Shown: piece by piece, positions 11,661-23,756 of the stretch | Numbering within the stretch: position 1 is the stretch's first letter | Layout: the number at the start of each line of letters is the position of its first letter | Assembly (NCBI GenBank): GCA_022496805.1 | Contig: CM040085.1 | Span: 12,181,811-12,245,810 of the forward strand | DNA length: 64,000 bases | Reading direction: 5' to 3' | Source: Pohlia nutans | Taxonomy: Eukaryota > Streptophyta > Bryopsida > Bryales > Mniaceae | Notes under the pieces: generated by a model | What the model was told of the DNA's origin: nothing | The model's input: only the letters and a program-made list of their open reading frames with translations | Databases searched by the model: none | Program-made: the position numbers and the translations under genes

Positions 11661-12039
11661 GGTCTTTTAGTTGGTTGATCCACGGTAGACTAATGGTGAA
11701 CTCCCGGTCTCATAGGAGGAAAGGGAGAGTTTAGTGGATGTGTGGTTAGGTTTGTTCTAATTGGATGAAAGTCTTGGATAAGGGTTTTGGATGGATGTAG
11801 TTTTGGGGTGGGATTTTGAATCCCAACCCTGTCGCTTGAGCCCCCAGTCAGTTAATTGGGACCCGTTAGCGTAGTTTTTGGATCAGGAAGAAGACGGAGC
11901 TTTGAGGTGGGATCTCGATCTAGATTTTTGGGTGGAATTTGTGAGACTAGAGAGGGTTAGAGTAAAAATTTGGGGGTGCTTGGTGTTTTTTCTATCAAGA
12001 CTGCGGGAGAAGGGCGGAACCAAGTGGCCACACGAGGAT

Positions 12040-12270
12040 CGCAAGACGTCGAGGACGCGCGAGGTGTCCAAATTGTGGAAGCGGAGCGTGTTGGAGCTTT
12101 CTGTGGAGTGGCCGATTCTGTGGGAGAATAAGAAGCTGGTGATTGGATGTTTGTTCTTTCAGTACCTACACGGCGTGGGCGCCTGCATCGCGCACTACCA
12201 GCACCACCCAGGCCCGCTTCTCCACGACGTGGGATTCGAGTACCTGCCCGAGCTAGGGAGACAGAACGCG
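12040..12270 (+). pseudogene. Inositol phosphorylceramide synthase N-terminal fragment
   Basis: The plus frame contains REVSKLWKR followed by FFQYLHGVGACIAHYQHHP and GPLLHDVGFEYLPELG. Plant inositol phosphorylceramide synthases have an N-terminal block of this form (SKLW, QYIHG, HYxHRPGPTLQD, LLPELG). The enzyme is a multi-pass Golgi protein that transfers phosphoinositol to ceramide. After PELG the frame turns into arginine-rich sequence with no donor site and no later membrane segments. There is no credible ATG before REVSK. It is a 5' fragment of a gene, not a complete gene. Confidence 0.7.
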
Positions 12271-12679
12271 GAGCAGCGACGGTCTCCCAGACGACGGGCG
12301 ACCACAACGAAGGAGGCGGCGAGCTGCGGAATCAACTCGAGCAGCAGACTCCGGAGCGGTGAGCCAATCCACAAGGCACATCCGGAACGAAGAGCAGCGC
12401 CAACAAGGGCGCGGTATCGCAACGGCGAGCTGGGCCAGGACGACATCAACTAGGCAGTGGAAGCCAGTCGACAGCGAGAACAGAGTGAGGACGGTGGTGA
12501 AGAATCGAGCCATGCGACTGTGAGGACGAGCATCACGAAGAGCGGAGGTCCCCTGCAGCGACGCTTGAACTAGACGCCGGTGATTGAAAAGGAAGGCGGA
12601 CGCGAAGAAGGGACACACGGAACCACGGTGAAGCTGGAAGTCGCAGCAGAAGTATCACCCCTGCCTTGACATGGTGATA

Positions 12680-13558
12680 TTACAAAAAACAGTGTGATAT
12701 TATAGGGAGAGAGCCTCCCTACCTCACTTCCTTCCATTTTTTGAGACTTTTGTTGTATTAGCTAGAGTTATTAAGGATTAAAATGCTTGAAACGGATACT
12801 ACTAGTTGAATTTGGTAATTTTAATTGCCAAGGTTTTTTGTGTACAATTCTTGAATTTTTTCCAATTGTTGTGAAATGTTCATGTTTTGAACTTGGTTGT
12901 TGTATTGTTGTGTTGTGGTGTGTAAATTGGTCCGGTAAGGGTTATAGCGCAAAAACGCTGCCCAATTTTCACCGGGCCAATTGGGTGTTTGTGTGTCATT
13001 TAGGGTTAAAAAATTAGGGTTATTGGGCACGGCACGGAAGCGCTGCTCAATTTTTCCTAAAACTCCTAATTAGTCTGTGAGTGTCTTGCTTAAATTGCCA
13101 AGGGTGTTTTGGTAGAGTTTAGGGCTCAATGATATGCTCAATTATGCAATTTTGATGCCCTTGTGAGCCTCTACAAGCATGCTGTAATTTTAGAGTTAGT
13201 GTGAGTTTGGGGTACTTAAGTGCACAATTTGCCCAATTTAACCCCATTTCTTGAGTGCCAAGGTATTTAGGGGAATTGGGGCAATTTGGAGCATTTCCCA
13301 CCATTTTTAGGTCATTTTTAGATCATGTGTATGTGCTGTAATTCTTAGACTTAAGTGCCAAAACCCTAATTAGAGGGTTTTATTCACTAAATTGAACCCA
13401 ATTAGGGCACGTGGTGCTTAGGGAGATTAATGAGGTGTTTGGGTGTGGTTTGGTGTTTGGGTGTGGTTTAGTGTTTGTTGATTGTTCATTTCAACCCTTG
13501 TGTGTGCTGTAATTTTCAAGCACACACCCGTTTTACTTTGTTTTCCACCATTTTGAAC
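12680..13558. other. Intergenic, no gene seen
   Basis: T/G-rich sequence with repeated words such as GTGTGGTTTGGTGTTTGGG (near 13440-13470) and CCCAATTT. It is the 3' flank of the minus-strand gene that follows. No supportable feature. Confidence 0.4.
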
Positions 13559-14519
13559 TTAGTAAATTGCCTCACATTTACCTAGGTTAAAAGGAATCCA
13601 TTGCTTGAAGAATATCACACCCACCCTCGGCCGACTATATGTCATTTTGACCGGGCAACCGGTCAAAGTGCTCATACTCCAACCTCCAAAACCACCTGAT
13701 AAAAGAGTTGAATAGTTGTTTGCAGCATCTAACATTATCCACATGCGCCCTGTACAAATCTTATTCAAGTGTGCAAAATATCGCTCAGCTTGTGCCTTCT
13801 CCAGCCTCTCATCCCAACGGAATGCAAGCAGGTCACTCACACGCTTCGGTTCATAATCAAAAACTTTCAAAGTCACCGTCAAACCTTCAGGCCTTTCCAA
13901 AGTATCCCATAATGACATGCTGACAGACGATAGGGCAATTGATTTCTTTGATTTCCGCCTGGCTCTCTCTTCAGCAATGAACTCAGCCACCTCTCGAAGC
14001 GTCTTTCCAACCTCTGAAGACTGCAGTCCCGAAGATGAACCTGCATGACAAAATGGCCAGAAAAGATGTGAAGCACAAGACGCCAAGAAAAGCCAAGAAG
14101 CCAAGGAAGATATGAGCATAAAAATCAAACTGCAACAATCCATACTAACCATCACCTGGCCCCAAACACCTTGGCTGAACGCATCGAAGACATCTAAACC
14201 TGACCTGCTTATCCTACCTATGAAGGCAAGAAGCCCCAAACCCTATAACAACTTTGATAAGGAAACACAAAACCTTGGATAGAGAAACAAAAGTACCTGC
14301 AGGTGGTTGAACAAATGCCTTGACGAGTACATCCACCATACCAAGTCGAGTAGGCAAAACTCCAAGCAAGGATTCCTTAGTGGCTGCTGCAAGTGCATTT
14401 TCAGTATCATATCCCGCATCCACCAACGTCTGGATGTCAGCACTTTTGAAATTGGCACCTGGACATCTCGCCTGCAGGACTTGCTGAAGGGCCTTGCAAT
14501 CATCGTTCTCTTCGTCCAT
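13559..14519 (-). CDS. Small two-exon protein, unrecognised
   Basis: Exon 1 is 14297-14519 (ATG at 14519) and exon 2 is 13559-14040, joined across a GT-AG intron; 705 bp, 234 residues. The N-terminal 75 residues form a helical block (ALQQVLQARCPG, then IQTLVDAGYDTENALAAATKE) that looks like a helix-hairpin-helix or UBA/SAM-like domain. The second half is basic and aromatic, with RWDERLEKAQAERYFAHLNK and ending in a beta-like segment. No signal peptide or membrane helix. The exons join without a frame break, which supports a real gene. I do not recognise the family. Confidence 0.55.
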
Positions 14520-14779
14520 CAGGCACAGACGAGAAAAGAAACGATGAAGATCTGAAAAAAAGAAAGAAACCGGCAGTTTATAAACCCTCACGACCAAAAA
14601 AGACAAAACCCAAGGTAAACTCAAAATGGTGCGAACGCGACAGAGGACGCAAAAAGAAGTTGTTCGCAAGCAACACTCAACCAACACCTGCAAACTTTTG
14701 ATAAACAACGTTGATGATGGGCAAATGGAAAATAGTGTCTCCAATGCACAGAACAATCTAAGTAGCAGGCAACGTGGTG

Positions 14780-15640
14780 CACCCGCATTTAAGACGCATT
14801 GACAAACCTTCAACAACACAGGAAAACCAAAATCAAGAATCATTTACAGCAACTTCCTCCTGATCACCTCTCCTCCACCTCCTCATACGTAAGAAATAAA
14901 GACGATCCTACAATGCAGATCCACAACTGAACCGCTACAACTCCGCTCCAAAATCAAGTTCACTCCTACTCATCACTACACACAAACAAGAAATGAACAC
15001 CACATGACCGTGAGAACTTTATTCACACTCACTGGCTTGTCACATGCTCGCGCACGACGTCTACCACGCAAGCAAACAAACAATTTGCAAACGCCTTGAA
15101 CTCCCGATCGCAAGTACAGAGCAACGACTTCACAGTAGAAAGATCCCGTCTGCAAAACACATCAAAATTAAGGTCCAAGTCAATCACACTCTTCACTCTC
15201 GCCAAACACTGCCTAAACCTGAACAAGAAATACACTCTGTGTCATGGCAAAAATTTCCACACCGCAACTGGAATCAAGACGCATTGACAATCCTTCAACA
15301 ACACAGGAAAACCAAAATCAAGAGTCGTTTACACCAACTTCCTCCTGATCACGTCCTCACACGAAGGAAAAAAGAAAATCCAACAATGCTGATCCACAAC
15401 TGAACCACTACGACTCCGCTCCAATATTAGGTTCACTCCTGCTCATCACTAGGAAATCAACACCACGTGATCTCAACTCACCGGCTTACCTCATGCTCAC
15501 GCGAGAGCTCTACCACGCAAACAACAACCAATCCAAATCGCAAACAAAAGCAAGAAAAGACAAAAATCCTACATTGCAGATCAACAAGTGAATCGCTACC
15601 ACTCCAACATCACTCCAAATTTAGACACAAAAGAAGAACC
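14780..15640. repeat. Direct duplication, about 480 bp period, partial third copy
   Basis: The stretch at about 14795-14980 recurs at 15275-15460, with shared text including CAACACAGGAAAACCAAAAT, TGATCCACAACTGAACC-like and TTCACTCCT. A weaker third copy lies at about 15555-15630. Divergence is moderate. It lies upstream of the small minus-strand gene, so its promoter region may have been duplicated. Confidence 0.75.
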
Positions 15641-15770
15641 CCTCCAGGTTGTCACTGGTCACAAATTGTGAAGTAACACAAAATCACCTCCACAACGTCA
15701 CACTCGCCGGTGCTCCTGCACTACCTCCACGCCGTGAACTAGATCGCAACAACTTCACAGATCCACGGCG

Positions 15771-16268
15771 GTGTCCCAACTCTCAGCCCCCGCCACCGCG
15801 CTCTTGTGCTCTGCTGGACCAGAAAAAAGAAACGTGAAGAAGGCCGTTGGAACGACGTCGAAGAGAGAGAAGAAGGATGTTGGCTTGACGGTCACGGCCG
15901 GGCGGAGGTGCGCACCATCGCCAAACCCGAGGGCGGAATTGGCTGCAACGAAGGGAAATTCTGTGCAAACGATGGCTCTTGAAAGCATTTTGCTCTCAAA
16001 GCAGCCTGCTCAGGTTTACAACGGAACGATAGGAGCCCGATCAGGCGGATTAAACGATAGAGAGGACGTCTTGCCGAAGCAGCCTGTGCAAGCAAGGCAC
16101 ACTTATTGCAGGTCTGATTACATGAACGTTGTGGCTGTCCTGATTTCAGAGACCCCTCTTTCTTGTCACGCTGCCCGGACGGTTCAGCAGGGGTCCAGAG
16201 TTGATTCTAGTTGCCTGCATGTATTTCACATGATGCTGCTCAAGGCACTGACTCGGTGTAATCTGTGA
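15771..16268 (+). other. Open frame of doubtful coding value
   Basis: A 165-codon frame without ATG at its start (GTG). It is GC-richer than its surroundings. Composition is Arg/Ser/Ala-rich with no motif. It could be an exon relic or chance. I give it low weight. Confidence 0.15.
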
Positions 16269-16536
16269 AAACTGTTGCTCTGGACATTGAATATCGGTGG
16301 GTTGGGAGCTTGTGGTTCGCAGAGACAAGCAGAGAATTAATTAGGTCGAGGCATCAGCACGGGCACGGAGAATAATACAGATTGGTAACGCTCTCTCTTG
16401 GCCATTCTTCAATTCACAGATGGTCAATTTGTGAGTGACGCAGTAAAGTGTGGTATCATGGGAGTAATGATGGGGTTAAATGTACTTGTGTGTGGGGATG
16501 CTTTTGAGCGGTTTTGAGCAACCAAGATTGGCGGAG

Positions 16537-16800
16537 ATGGAGAAGGGGAATTCTGGCGTCGTGCGGCTATGGAGGGTAACTCACCTTCTGTATGCCAGTG
16601 CCGCATGCACAGTAATGGTGTTTTCAGGATGTGTGTTGGGTCTCAACGAAGAAGGCCAGTTGCTCATCAATTGGAAGCAAGGTTCTCTGCAGGATCCGGA
16701 CAACAGCTTGAGCAACTGGAATGCCTCCGACGCCACTCCGTGTTTCTAGAATGGTGTGAATTGCACTCAGGGTTCCGTATCTGTTGTATGGGATATTTTT
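16537..16800 (+). pseudogene. LRR receptor kinase N-terminal exon fragment
   Basis: ATG at 16537 opens a hydrophobic signal-like segment (LYASAACTVMVFSGCVL), then LNEEGQLLINWKQGSLQDP and NSLSNWNASDATPCF. This is the N-terminal cap of class XI LRR receptor kinases, which normally continues CxWxGVxC. TAG at 16747-16749 stands where that Trp is expected, followed in frame by NGVNCTQGSVSVV. Sequence after about 16800 has no repeats of the family. It supplies exactly the part missing from the relic at 4710-8185, though downstream of it on the same strand. Whether the two were once one gene is unknown. Confidence 0.75.
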
Positions 16801-16889
16801 GGGCGAAATATCCTAGATTGCACCCAAAAAAAAATCTGGCTAAAAAATGGCCAAAAATCATGAAGTTTTTCGCCATGAAATTATCTTGA

Positions 16890-18126
16890 ATGAATTCACC
16901 AGATTGAGGATGAAAATAATACGAAATTATATGTGATATCTTCTAATGTGATATTTTCTATCCAATATGTGGATGAATGTTGAAATATGGAGCACCACTA
17001 TAATGTTTTATATCATCACTTTGGCACGTTATGAAAAATGAAAAAAGAATGTCCTACTCTGTAATGGATTTCTCTCCTTTCAAGAACCTTGGAGGTCCAA
17101 TCGACACTCTCACTTTTGGTTAGTGCGTCCACAGCTAAATCCTCCTTGTGATGTTAATGTACCACTTTGTGTGTCATTCAATTGGCTGTGATCATAGTGC
17201 AAGCACATTGTGTAGTGTCACTTGGGACATGGATGAACCCGCACGACTTCGGCACTTGGGGCTACACTTGGGGTCATGTTGCACCATAATCCCTTACCAC
17301 TAACTTCAAGGCTGAAGTCCAATATCGCAACACTATTATCACTTAGGGTACATCAACAATGAATTCTTAAACATTCAAAATAATTCAAAGCTTGAAAAGA
17401 AAAGTTGCTCCCCCTTGTTCTTAGTGTAGATGAAGATTTTTGGGTACTCAAATTTGAAGTCTACCATAAATTTGATTCTTAATAAAATTCAAAAACAAAA
17501 AAATAAAATAAAAAATGCTTATAGTACAAAAGCTTAATCAAAATGCAATTGGATATAGACAAAGATGAAGACATTAGTCATGTATGAGGTTGCAAAAGTG
17601 GATCTTTGAACAAATGATGCTCTATGCAAAGCTTGAAGGGGGAAGAACCATGGCACAAAGTTTTAAAGGAGAAAACTCTACGACGCAAAGTTCCTAGATG
17701 ATAAACTCTCAATTTGACCTCAACTATGCTTCTCAAGGTTTGTTATACTTCTCAAGGTTTGTTGATACAAGTCTCCTATACCACAAATCCTTTCAATGCC
17801 ACTATGACTATAGTAGTTAATCATCCATATTTATTTATGGCCAATAATTCCTACAGCAAGTTTGCCAATTTACAATCCATATGAGTTTACAACTCATTCA
17901 ACAGTGTCATATACCATACAGTAATGCATGTATTATCCTTAAAAGATTGGTTTATAAGGAAAACCATCTGGTTGAAAATGCCAATGAATCAACAATTGAA
18001 ACCGGCCATAGACAATGACGAGTAACAAACGTACTGGTGAGCTTATAATTTAAATCATGATACAAAAAGATTGCCGCCAGAAAGAACCTGGAGCAATCCA
18101 GCAGGCAAAAATCTCCATACTGCGGT
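16890..18126. other. Intergenic, no gene seen
   Basis: AT-rich sequence without coding frames or clear terminal repeats. The right end contains the 3' flank of CLP1. Confidence 0.5.
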
Positions 18127-21100
18127 TTACTCTGTCCAAGCAAGCGAACCAGCTAGAAGCAACTGACTCGGTAATGGTCCAGGGCATGGAGCCATATATG
18201 TCACCTTTTTCCTGCAATACGTAGTGGACCATGTTAGTCTGCTTACATGTCAAACTGGGGAATCAGTAACTACACACTCTTTGGTCTCGATTTCACAAAC
18301 AAAATTTACGATGTGGTTGCGTGAAAGTGATGAATAGGTCATGTTCATCGGTTATATTATTCTTTGGACAAGTACCAAAATGACTAAGGTTGAGATTCGA
18401 ACCTTTGCATGTCAATCTCGTTGATATAGATGAAGCCAGCAACATTACTGCAAAAACACACAAGCTCTTGCTTGATCAATTAAATCGAAAAACGTAGAAT
18501 CATACCTCACAACAAAGCGCCGAAACCCATTTACAGTTTGTTTTCACGGTTTTCAGTATAATTAGACTGCTTCAGGTACTTTATGATATGATAAAGAAGA
18601 TCTTTTCCATGCTTCATGAGAAGGTCACCCTGTCCTTAGAGGCGTCTCTATTTATCATGAGGGAGATTACATGTATGATGTTGTCTAAAAGTCTCTGAAA
18701 CAGTCAAATTCTAATGAAAATCTTGTTACAGGGAAAACAGAGTGAATAGAATCAAACACCACAATTGTAATACTAGAAATTATGAGAAATTCATACGCAT
18801 AAATATGCCGTGTTACAGGTTCTGGAATATAACATGGTTTTCAGTAAAATTAGACTGCTTCAGGTACTTTATGACATGAAAAAGAAAATCTTTTCCATGC
18901 GTCATGGGAAGGTCTCCCTATCGTTAGAGTCGTCGCTATGTATCATGGGGAAGATTATCTGCATGATGTTGTCTAAAAGTCTCTGAAACAGTCCAATTCT
19001 ACTGAAAACCTTGTTACAGGGATAACAGAGTGAATAGAAAAATTGTGTAATCAAACACCACCATTGTAATACTATAAATTATTAGAACATTCATATACCT
19101 CGATAGGAGATGTTCAGGGTCTTTGGCAAAGGAGACTGCCAGTACAACGTGTAGCAAGTCGCGACTGAAGCCCACGGGTACAACACGTGTGGGATCTGCT
19201 GTGGGTTCTGCACCAATTGGTAAAGCTGACCGGGGGGCTTGGGGACCACCGCCAATGCGGAACACTTGCAGATCGCTAAAATTGGCGACTGAGGAGTGGG
19301 GAGATAAATCATTTGATAACCCATAAAAGTACTCCTGCACATCAAAAGTAATATCAGCAAGGCACTTGCACCAAAAGACGGAACGCCAATTTTGCAGTTC
19401 ATGTTGGTGACTCTGCAAATACCTTTCCACTATGTAAACAAAGTTAGGTCCTCCCAAAAACATCTAGGACCAGTAACGTCAACTTATCAAACAGTCAAAT
19501 GAGGCTCGTTGCTAATGATACCTTGGTTTTCTGAACACGTGACCGTTGTCGATATTTTGAGCTGCGATTCACAACACCACCAGACTTGTGTAGTTTTACA
19601 ATGTCAACACCAGGTCTTACTTTCAAGACTTCCTGAAGCATGCTATACAATTTCTCCTGTACAACGATAGACCAAAATAATTATTTTAAAATCAAAACTA
19701 TATCAGCTCTTACAAACATGAACACAAAATATGTTTGAAAGACACAGAAAGGTACAAGGACCATAAGAAACACTTTTCCATCTGTGTATCGAAATATATC
19801 ATGAGCCTGTATATTCTATGCAAAGAGAGTAACCAGTAAACACAGCATAGTCAGACCAAAACAGCAATGGAACTATTACAAGTTCCAGATAAAAGCAAAG
19901 GAACAAGAATATATAAAATAACATAGCCAGAGCTCAGAATTATACCTGCCCAAGTACCAAAACAACATCAGCTCGCAGTGTCTCAATGGCATGCAATAGC
20001 AACTGCATCCCACAAGTTTCCATTCCAGTCAAAACTTATCCAGTCACTTTCGAGACAGCCACCCCAGTTTTTATAAAAATGAAAAATATCAACTATCCAA
20101 ATAGTCACTTAAAGTATTTTAAAACTTAAACTGAATAACCATATCAATCAATTCGCATGAAAGGTGCGAGTTGTGAACCTCATAGCCAGCTCCATCTACC
20201 CAACCCATGGTATTGATCACCATGCCAGCGGCTTGGACTTCGGGATTTGATGCACACTGTATATCCAATGTGCGGGCTAACTCTTTCACCAACACTTTAT
20301 ATAAGTCTAAATTCACACTGCAAAAACACCTCAAATTTATCAAAGAAAAGCCCTAAACGGACAAGCAAAAAACTTCAATATAAAAAATGTCAAATTTTCC
20401 TCCAAGATGTAAAGAAACGATCTCCATGCTTGAAAGGTATTCTTTTAAAAAATAGCACTAGAGAAATGATCGTCGTTTAAAACAACGATCGCCATCAGTA
20501 ATAGGACTGTCCATAATGCTTCGAATTTCAATAAACAAAAACAGTCGGTCATCCGAAGCATTGAGACCCACCTTGGCGTAGTGTGCCCATAGAAGTAAAC
20601 TAGGGGCAGATCGAGTGGAACTCCCTCAATAGGATGTATAGGCATCTCAACAGGCGTTGCAGAAATTGTACCGGGAACAGTGATTGAACCCTGACCTATA
20701 TCCAGATCTGCATACGTTGGCTTCCAACCTTCTCTTGTAGCCCAACCAAGCAACATCCGCACCAAGCAGCTCTTTCCACAATCCGTTGGTCCTACCACTA
20801 TACATCTAGGACCCTGCCACAAACATATTGAAACTTAGAATAAAGCACTGAAAGAAGAAGAGCATGATTCTCTTCTAAAGCAGACGGGTACCTCACTTAC
20901 ATATAGTACAGAAATCCCAACATAATTCTCCACAAATCATTAGTCGGATGATAATGTCCACATATGTTTATGCATTAACTGTTGATTAACCTGTGCACAG
21001 AAACGGGTAGCACCAGCCTCAAACTGAACTAAAGAAGCAGAAAAATAATATAGGAGAAAAAACATACAGCAGGAGAATTGGCCTCCAGTCGTTGGGAATT

Positions 21101-22455
21101 GGGAGCATCAGGTGAAGCAATGGCATCCTTGGCTTTTCTGCGCCGTCGTTCCAGCACTGCATGCACATTGACATAGCTGACCATTGGCGTCTGCGCCCCA
21201 CACCCGCACACCAAAGAATGCCTGTCTTGATAGAGTCAAAGCCTCATCTTTACTACGATAATTACTTCCATGTTAAAAACAAAAAAGTATTGGGGAAACC
21301 CTAACAGTAGTACAGATCACGGGCTTTCATAAATTCCATAAGAGGAATTCCAGATACCAGATCATGGCCACAAAACGTTCCAAGCTCAACACTAATCAAA
21401 GAATCACAACCATAACCTCCAACATGACAATTTGTCAACAGCATTTGACAACATAGAGTGCTTATAGGAGGCAAACAAGCGATAGAATCGTGCTCAGGAA
21501 TCCGACTAGTCACGAGGTGACTCAAAATTGACCATAGTATTTGCCGGATCTAATATTTGCACTCGTTTGAAAATTTCCAGAAATAAAGAGTAGCTTATGA
21601 GTCGGCCATCATGAATTAAGATGTGTTCTCTTATCTCCTAATATCAATCAAGGTGGAAGATAAATTTACCTCGTCGGCAACATAGGCCACTTCAGAGACG
21701 CCATCCAACTCAATTGTGCATCCATGCCAAGTGAACACCTGCAATCTCATACTTAGCTCATTAAGGATACTGATTCTTGAAAATCTACCAAAACCTAAGG
21801 AATGAACAAACACCGCAAAACATGCTCCCAGACTAAGAACTGCTTGTTGCGACATGCAGCTCAAGTTGAACCGAGTGTAAACCTTTTAAATGAATTCTTG
21901 CTTACACAGTTTACAAACCCGACGACCCTTAAACCCTAAACCTTGATAAACCTCTATCATCTCGAGGTATCTGGCAACCTGGAGATCACGTCAGTTGCTA
22001 AAAAAAACCGAAAAACCTTGAAGAATCGAAGGAACGATAACCCGACGGAAAATTAAGAAACCGACAAATAATTAAACCTGGTCATGCTCAAGTCCGTTGC
22101 TATCACCAATGCAGATATCCAGAAATTTTGAGCTCTGGCGAGAGAAATGATTTGCTCAAAATCCAGCGGGAAAATGAAAACGAGAAGCGTAAAAATTTAT
22201 TAAAATAAATTTATTAAGAAAAGAAGCGTCATAACTTACAGCAAACTTGTGAGCGGCAGGGAAAGTCATCCAAAACATAGGCGGGAGTTCTGTGCCGAAA
22301 ATTTCCGCCGTGCCAACCACGAGCTGCAGCTTCAGCGGCGAATCCATGCCCACCTCCACGCGCAGCTCATTCTCCTTCTGCAGCTTGAACTTGCGCGTGG
22401 TGGTCGTGGCCGCCCCGCCCGCGCCCGTCACTCCCGTGCCCGCGCTCGCTGCCAT
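18127..22455 (-). CDS. CLP1: CLP1, pre-mRNA cleavage complex II / polynucleotide kinase-like protein
   Basis: Ten exons join in frame: 22240-22455, 21670-21738, 21068-21190, 20572-20813, 20179-20317, 19946-20002, 19522-19656, 19099-19334, 18403-18447, 18127-18211; 1347 bp, 448 residues, the normal family length. The N-terminal beta domain (KLQKENELRVEV, FTWHGCTIEL) precedes a P-loop GPTDCGKS at residues 144-151, YADLDIGQGSITVPG, YFYGHTTPS and AAGMVINTMGW. The C-terminal domain ends near YMAPCPGPLPS. CLP1 binds ATP and joins cleavage factor II in mRNA 3'-end formation; animal homologues also phosphorylate RNA. The P-loop Cys stands where Ser is usual. Intron 8 carries a 265 bp direct duplication. 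Confidence 0.96.
18546..19098. repeat. Direct duplication of about 265 bp in CLP1 intron 8
   Basis: Segments at about 18546-18800 and 18834-19092 align end to end (shared AGACTGCTTCAGGTACTTTA and GATGTTGTCTAAAAGTCTCT). They are separated by about 30 bp. Differences are scattered point changes. The CLP1 splice donor at 19093-19098 lies at the edge of the second copy. Confidence 0.85.
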
Positions 22456-22559
22456 CTCAACAACTCCCAACCCTAGTTCCTCCCAATCACCCCAAAATCT
22501 CGCGGGCTCTCGGAAAATTCAAAAACCTGGAATAATCCGCCCCTGGAAAAAAAAAGGAA

Positions 22560-23756
22560 AAAAGCCTTTCCACAGAAAGTGAGCATCGGGCGGGGGTGCT
22601 GCGATTTCTGTCGAAAACTAAGTAAAGAAACGGGCGTGCAATGAAGAGGTGTTATTCTTGTGTTAGTGTGTTGTGGTTTTCATGTGCAAGTGATGGTGGC
22701 AGGGCAATGGCGATGAAGACGAAGAACAAGAAGAAGGCGAGGGAAAAGTGAAGAGACTTGAAGGCAGGTCTTGAACCAGGTCCAGGTCTTGATTCAGGTC
22801 TTGGTGTCCTTTCAGTCCACAGGTCACTTCATTGACTTTTCCAGCTTCTAACAGATGCTTCCACTGCTACACTCCTGTAGTGATGTAGGGTATGCTTCTC
22901 TACTCTCCTTTTAAAAAATATTTATTCTATGATTTCATTTTTTCACTAGGGTGGTTCGTGTTTTAGCCATGCTTCTACTTTCCCTTTTTTTATAGAATAA
23001 TTTATCCATAATTAAATTCAATTTATGGTGACGAAACTCGATTAAAAGTCTAGAACTTTCACAAAAGTTACGAAATGAGTTTGGGGTTTAGGGTTATGAA
23101 TCAAGTTTGGTGCACCTTTATCTTTAAGAGCTTTCCGACGATACCAAGAATGCGGCTAGCGGGCGCACGGTTCAGGAGATCTCAACCTAATATAGAAAAC
23201 CAACAAAATAAACAAAACTAACTAACTACCTTTCTTAATAGTAGGATTTTCTTTTGAAGCATACGAAGGATGGACACTCACTCATGCCATTGATAGCAAA
23301 GGATGGACATAGCATATTTCTTTAAGGATAATACCCTCATTAGTCCAAGTTTATCAACCACGGGCTCCGATCTAGCACAAAGTGAAAGAATGATTTAAGG
23401 CATTGCCATTGAGGAAAATTGAACTTGTGGCCTTATGGATTCTAACCATAAGTTCCACCATTTATCCATCATTTAAGTAGTTTATGCTTTTGTATTTTGG
23501 TGAAGATTAGTTCTTTTGAGCATGGAATAATATTTCTCACAAACAAATGAATATATAAAATGGCCCTTGCTATATTCAAAACCATTCATGATAGCTAAAG
23601 GCAATACTCAAATTGACTAATAAAACAAACAATAAAGTAATAGTGACTAAAAGTTTCAAACAATTGGGGGTTGTCTATGGTCTATTTGCATCTCTCCACT
23701 TTGTGCTCCTATACGATCAACTATTCAAAAAATGGACGATGAACAAATTCAAACAC
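22560..23756. other. Intergenic upstream of CLP1
   Basis: CLP1 promoter side, then AT-rich sequence. No gene or clear transposon end seen before the family B element. Confidence 0.4.

Noticed and set aside
11878..12453. A 191-residue gene
   Set aside because: Only about 75 residues match inositol phosphorylceramide synthase; the rest is GC-driven open frame with no ATG and no later exons.
18391..18402. Minus-strand tRNA B-box (GGTTCGAATC)
   Set aside because: It is the splice donor region after CLP1 exon 9 (AAAG-GTTCGAATC); no tRNA structure.
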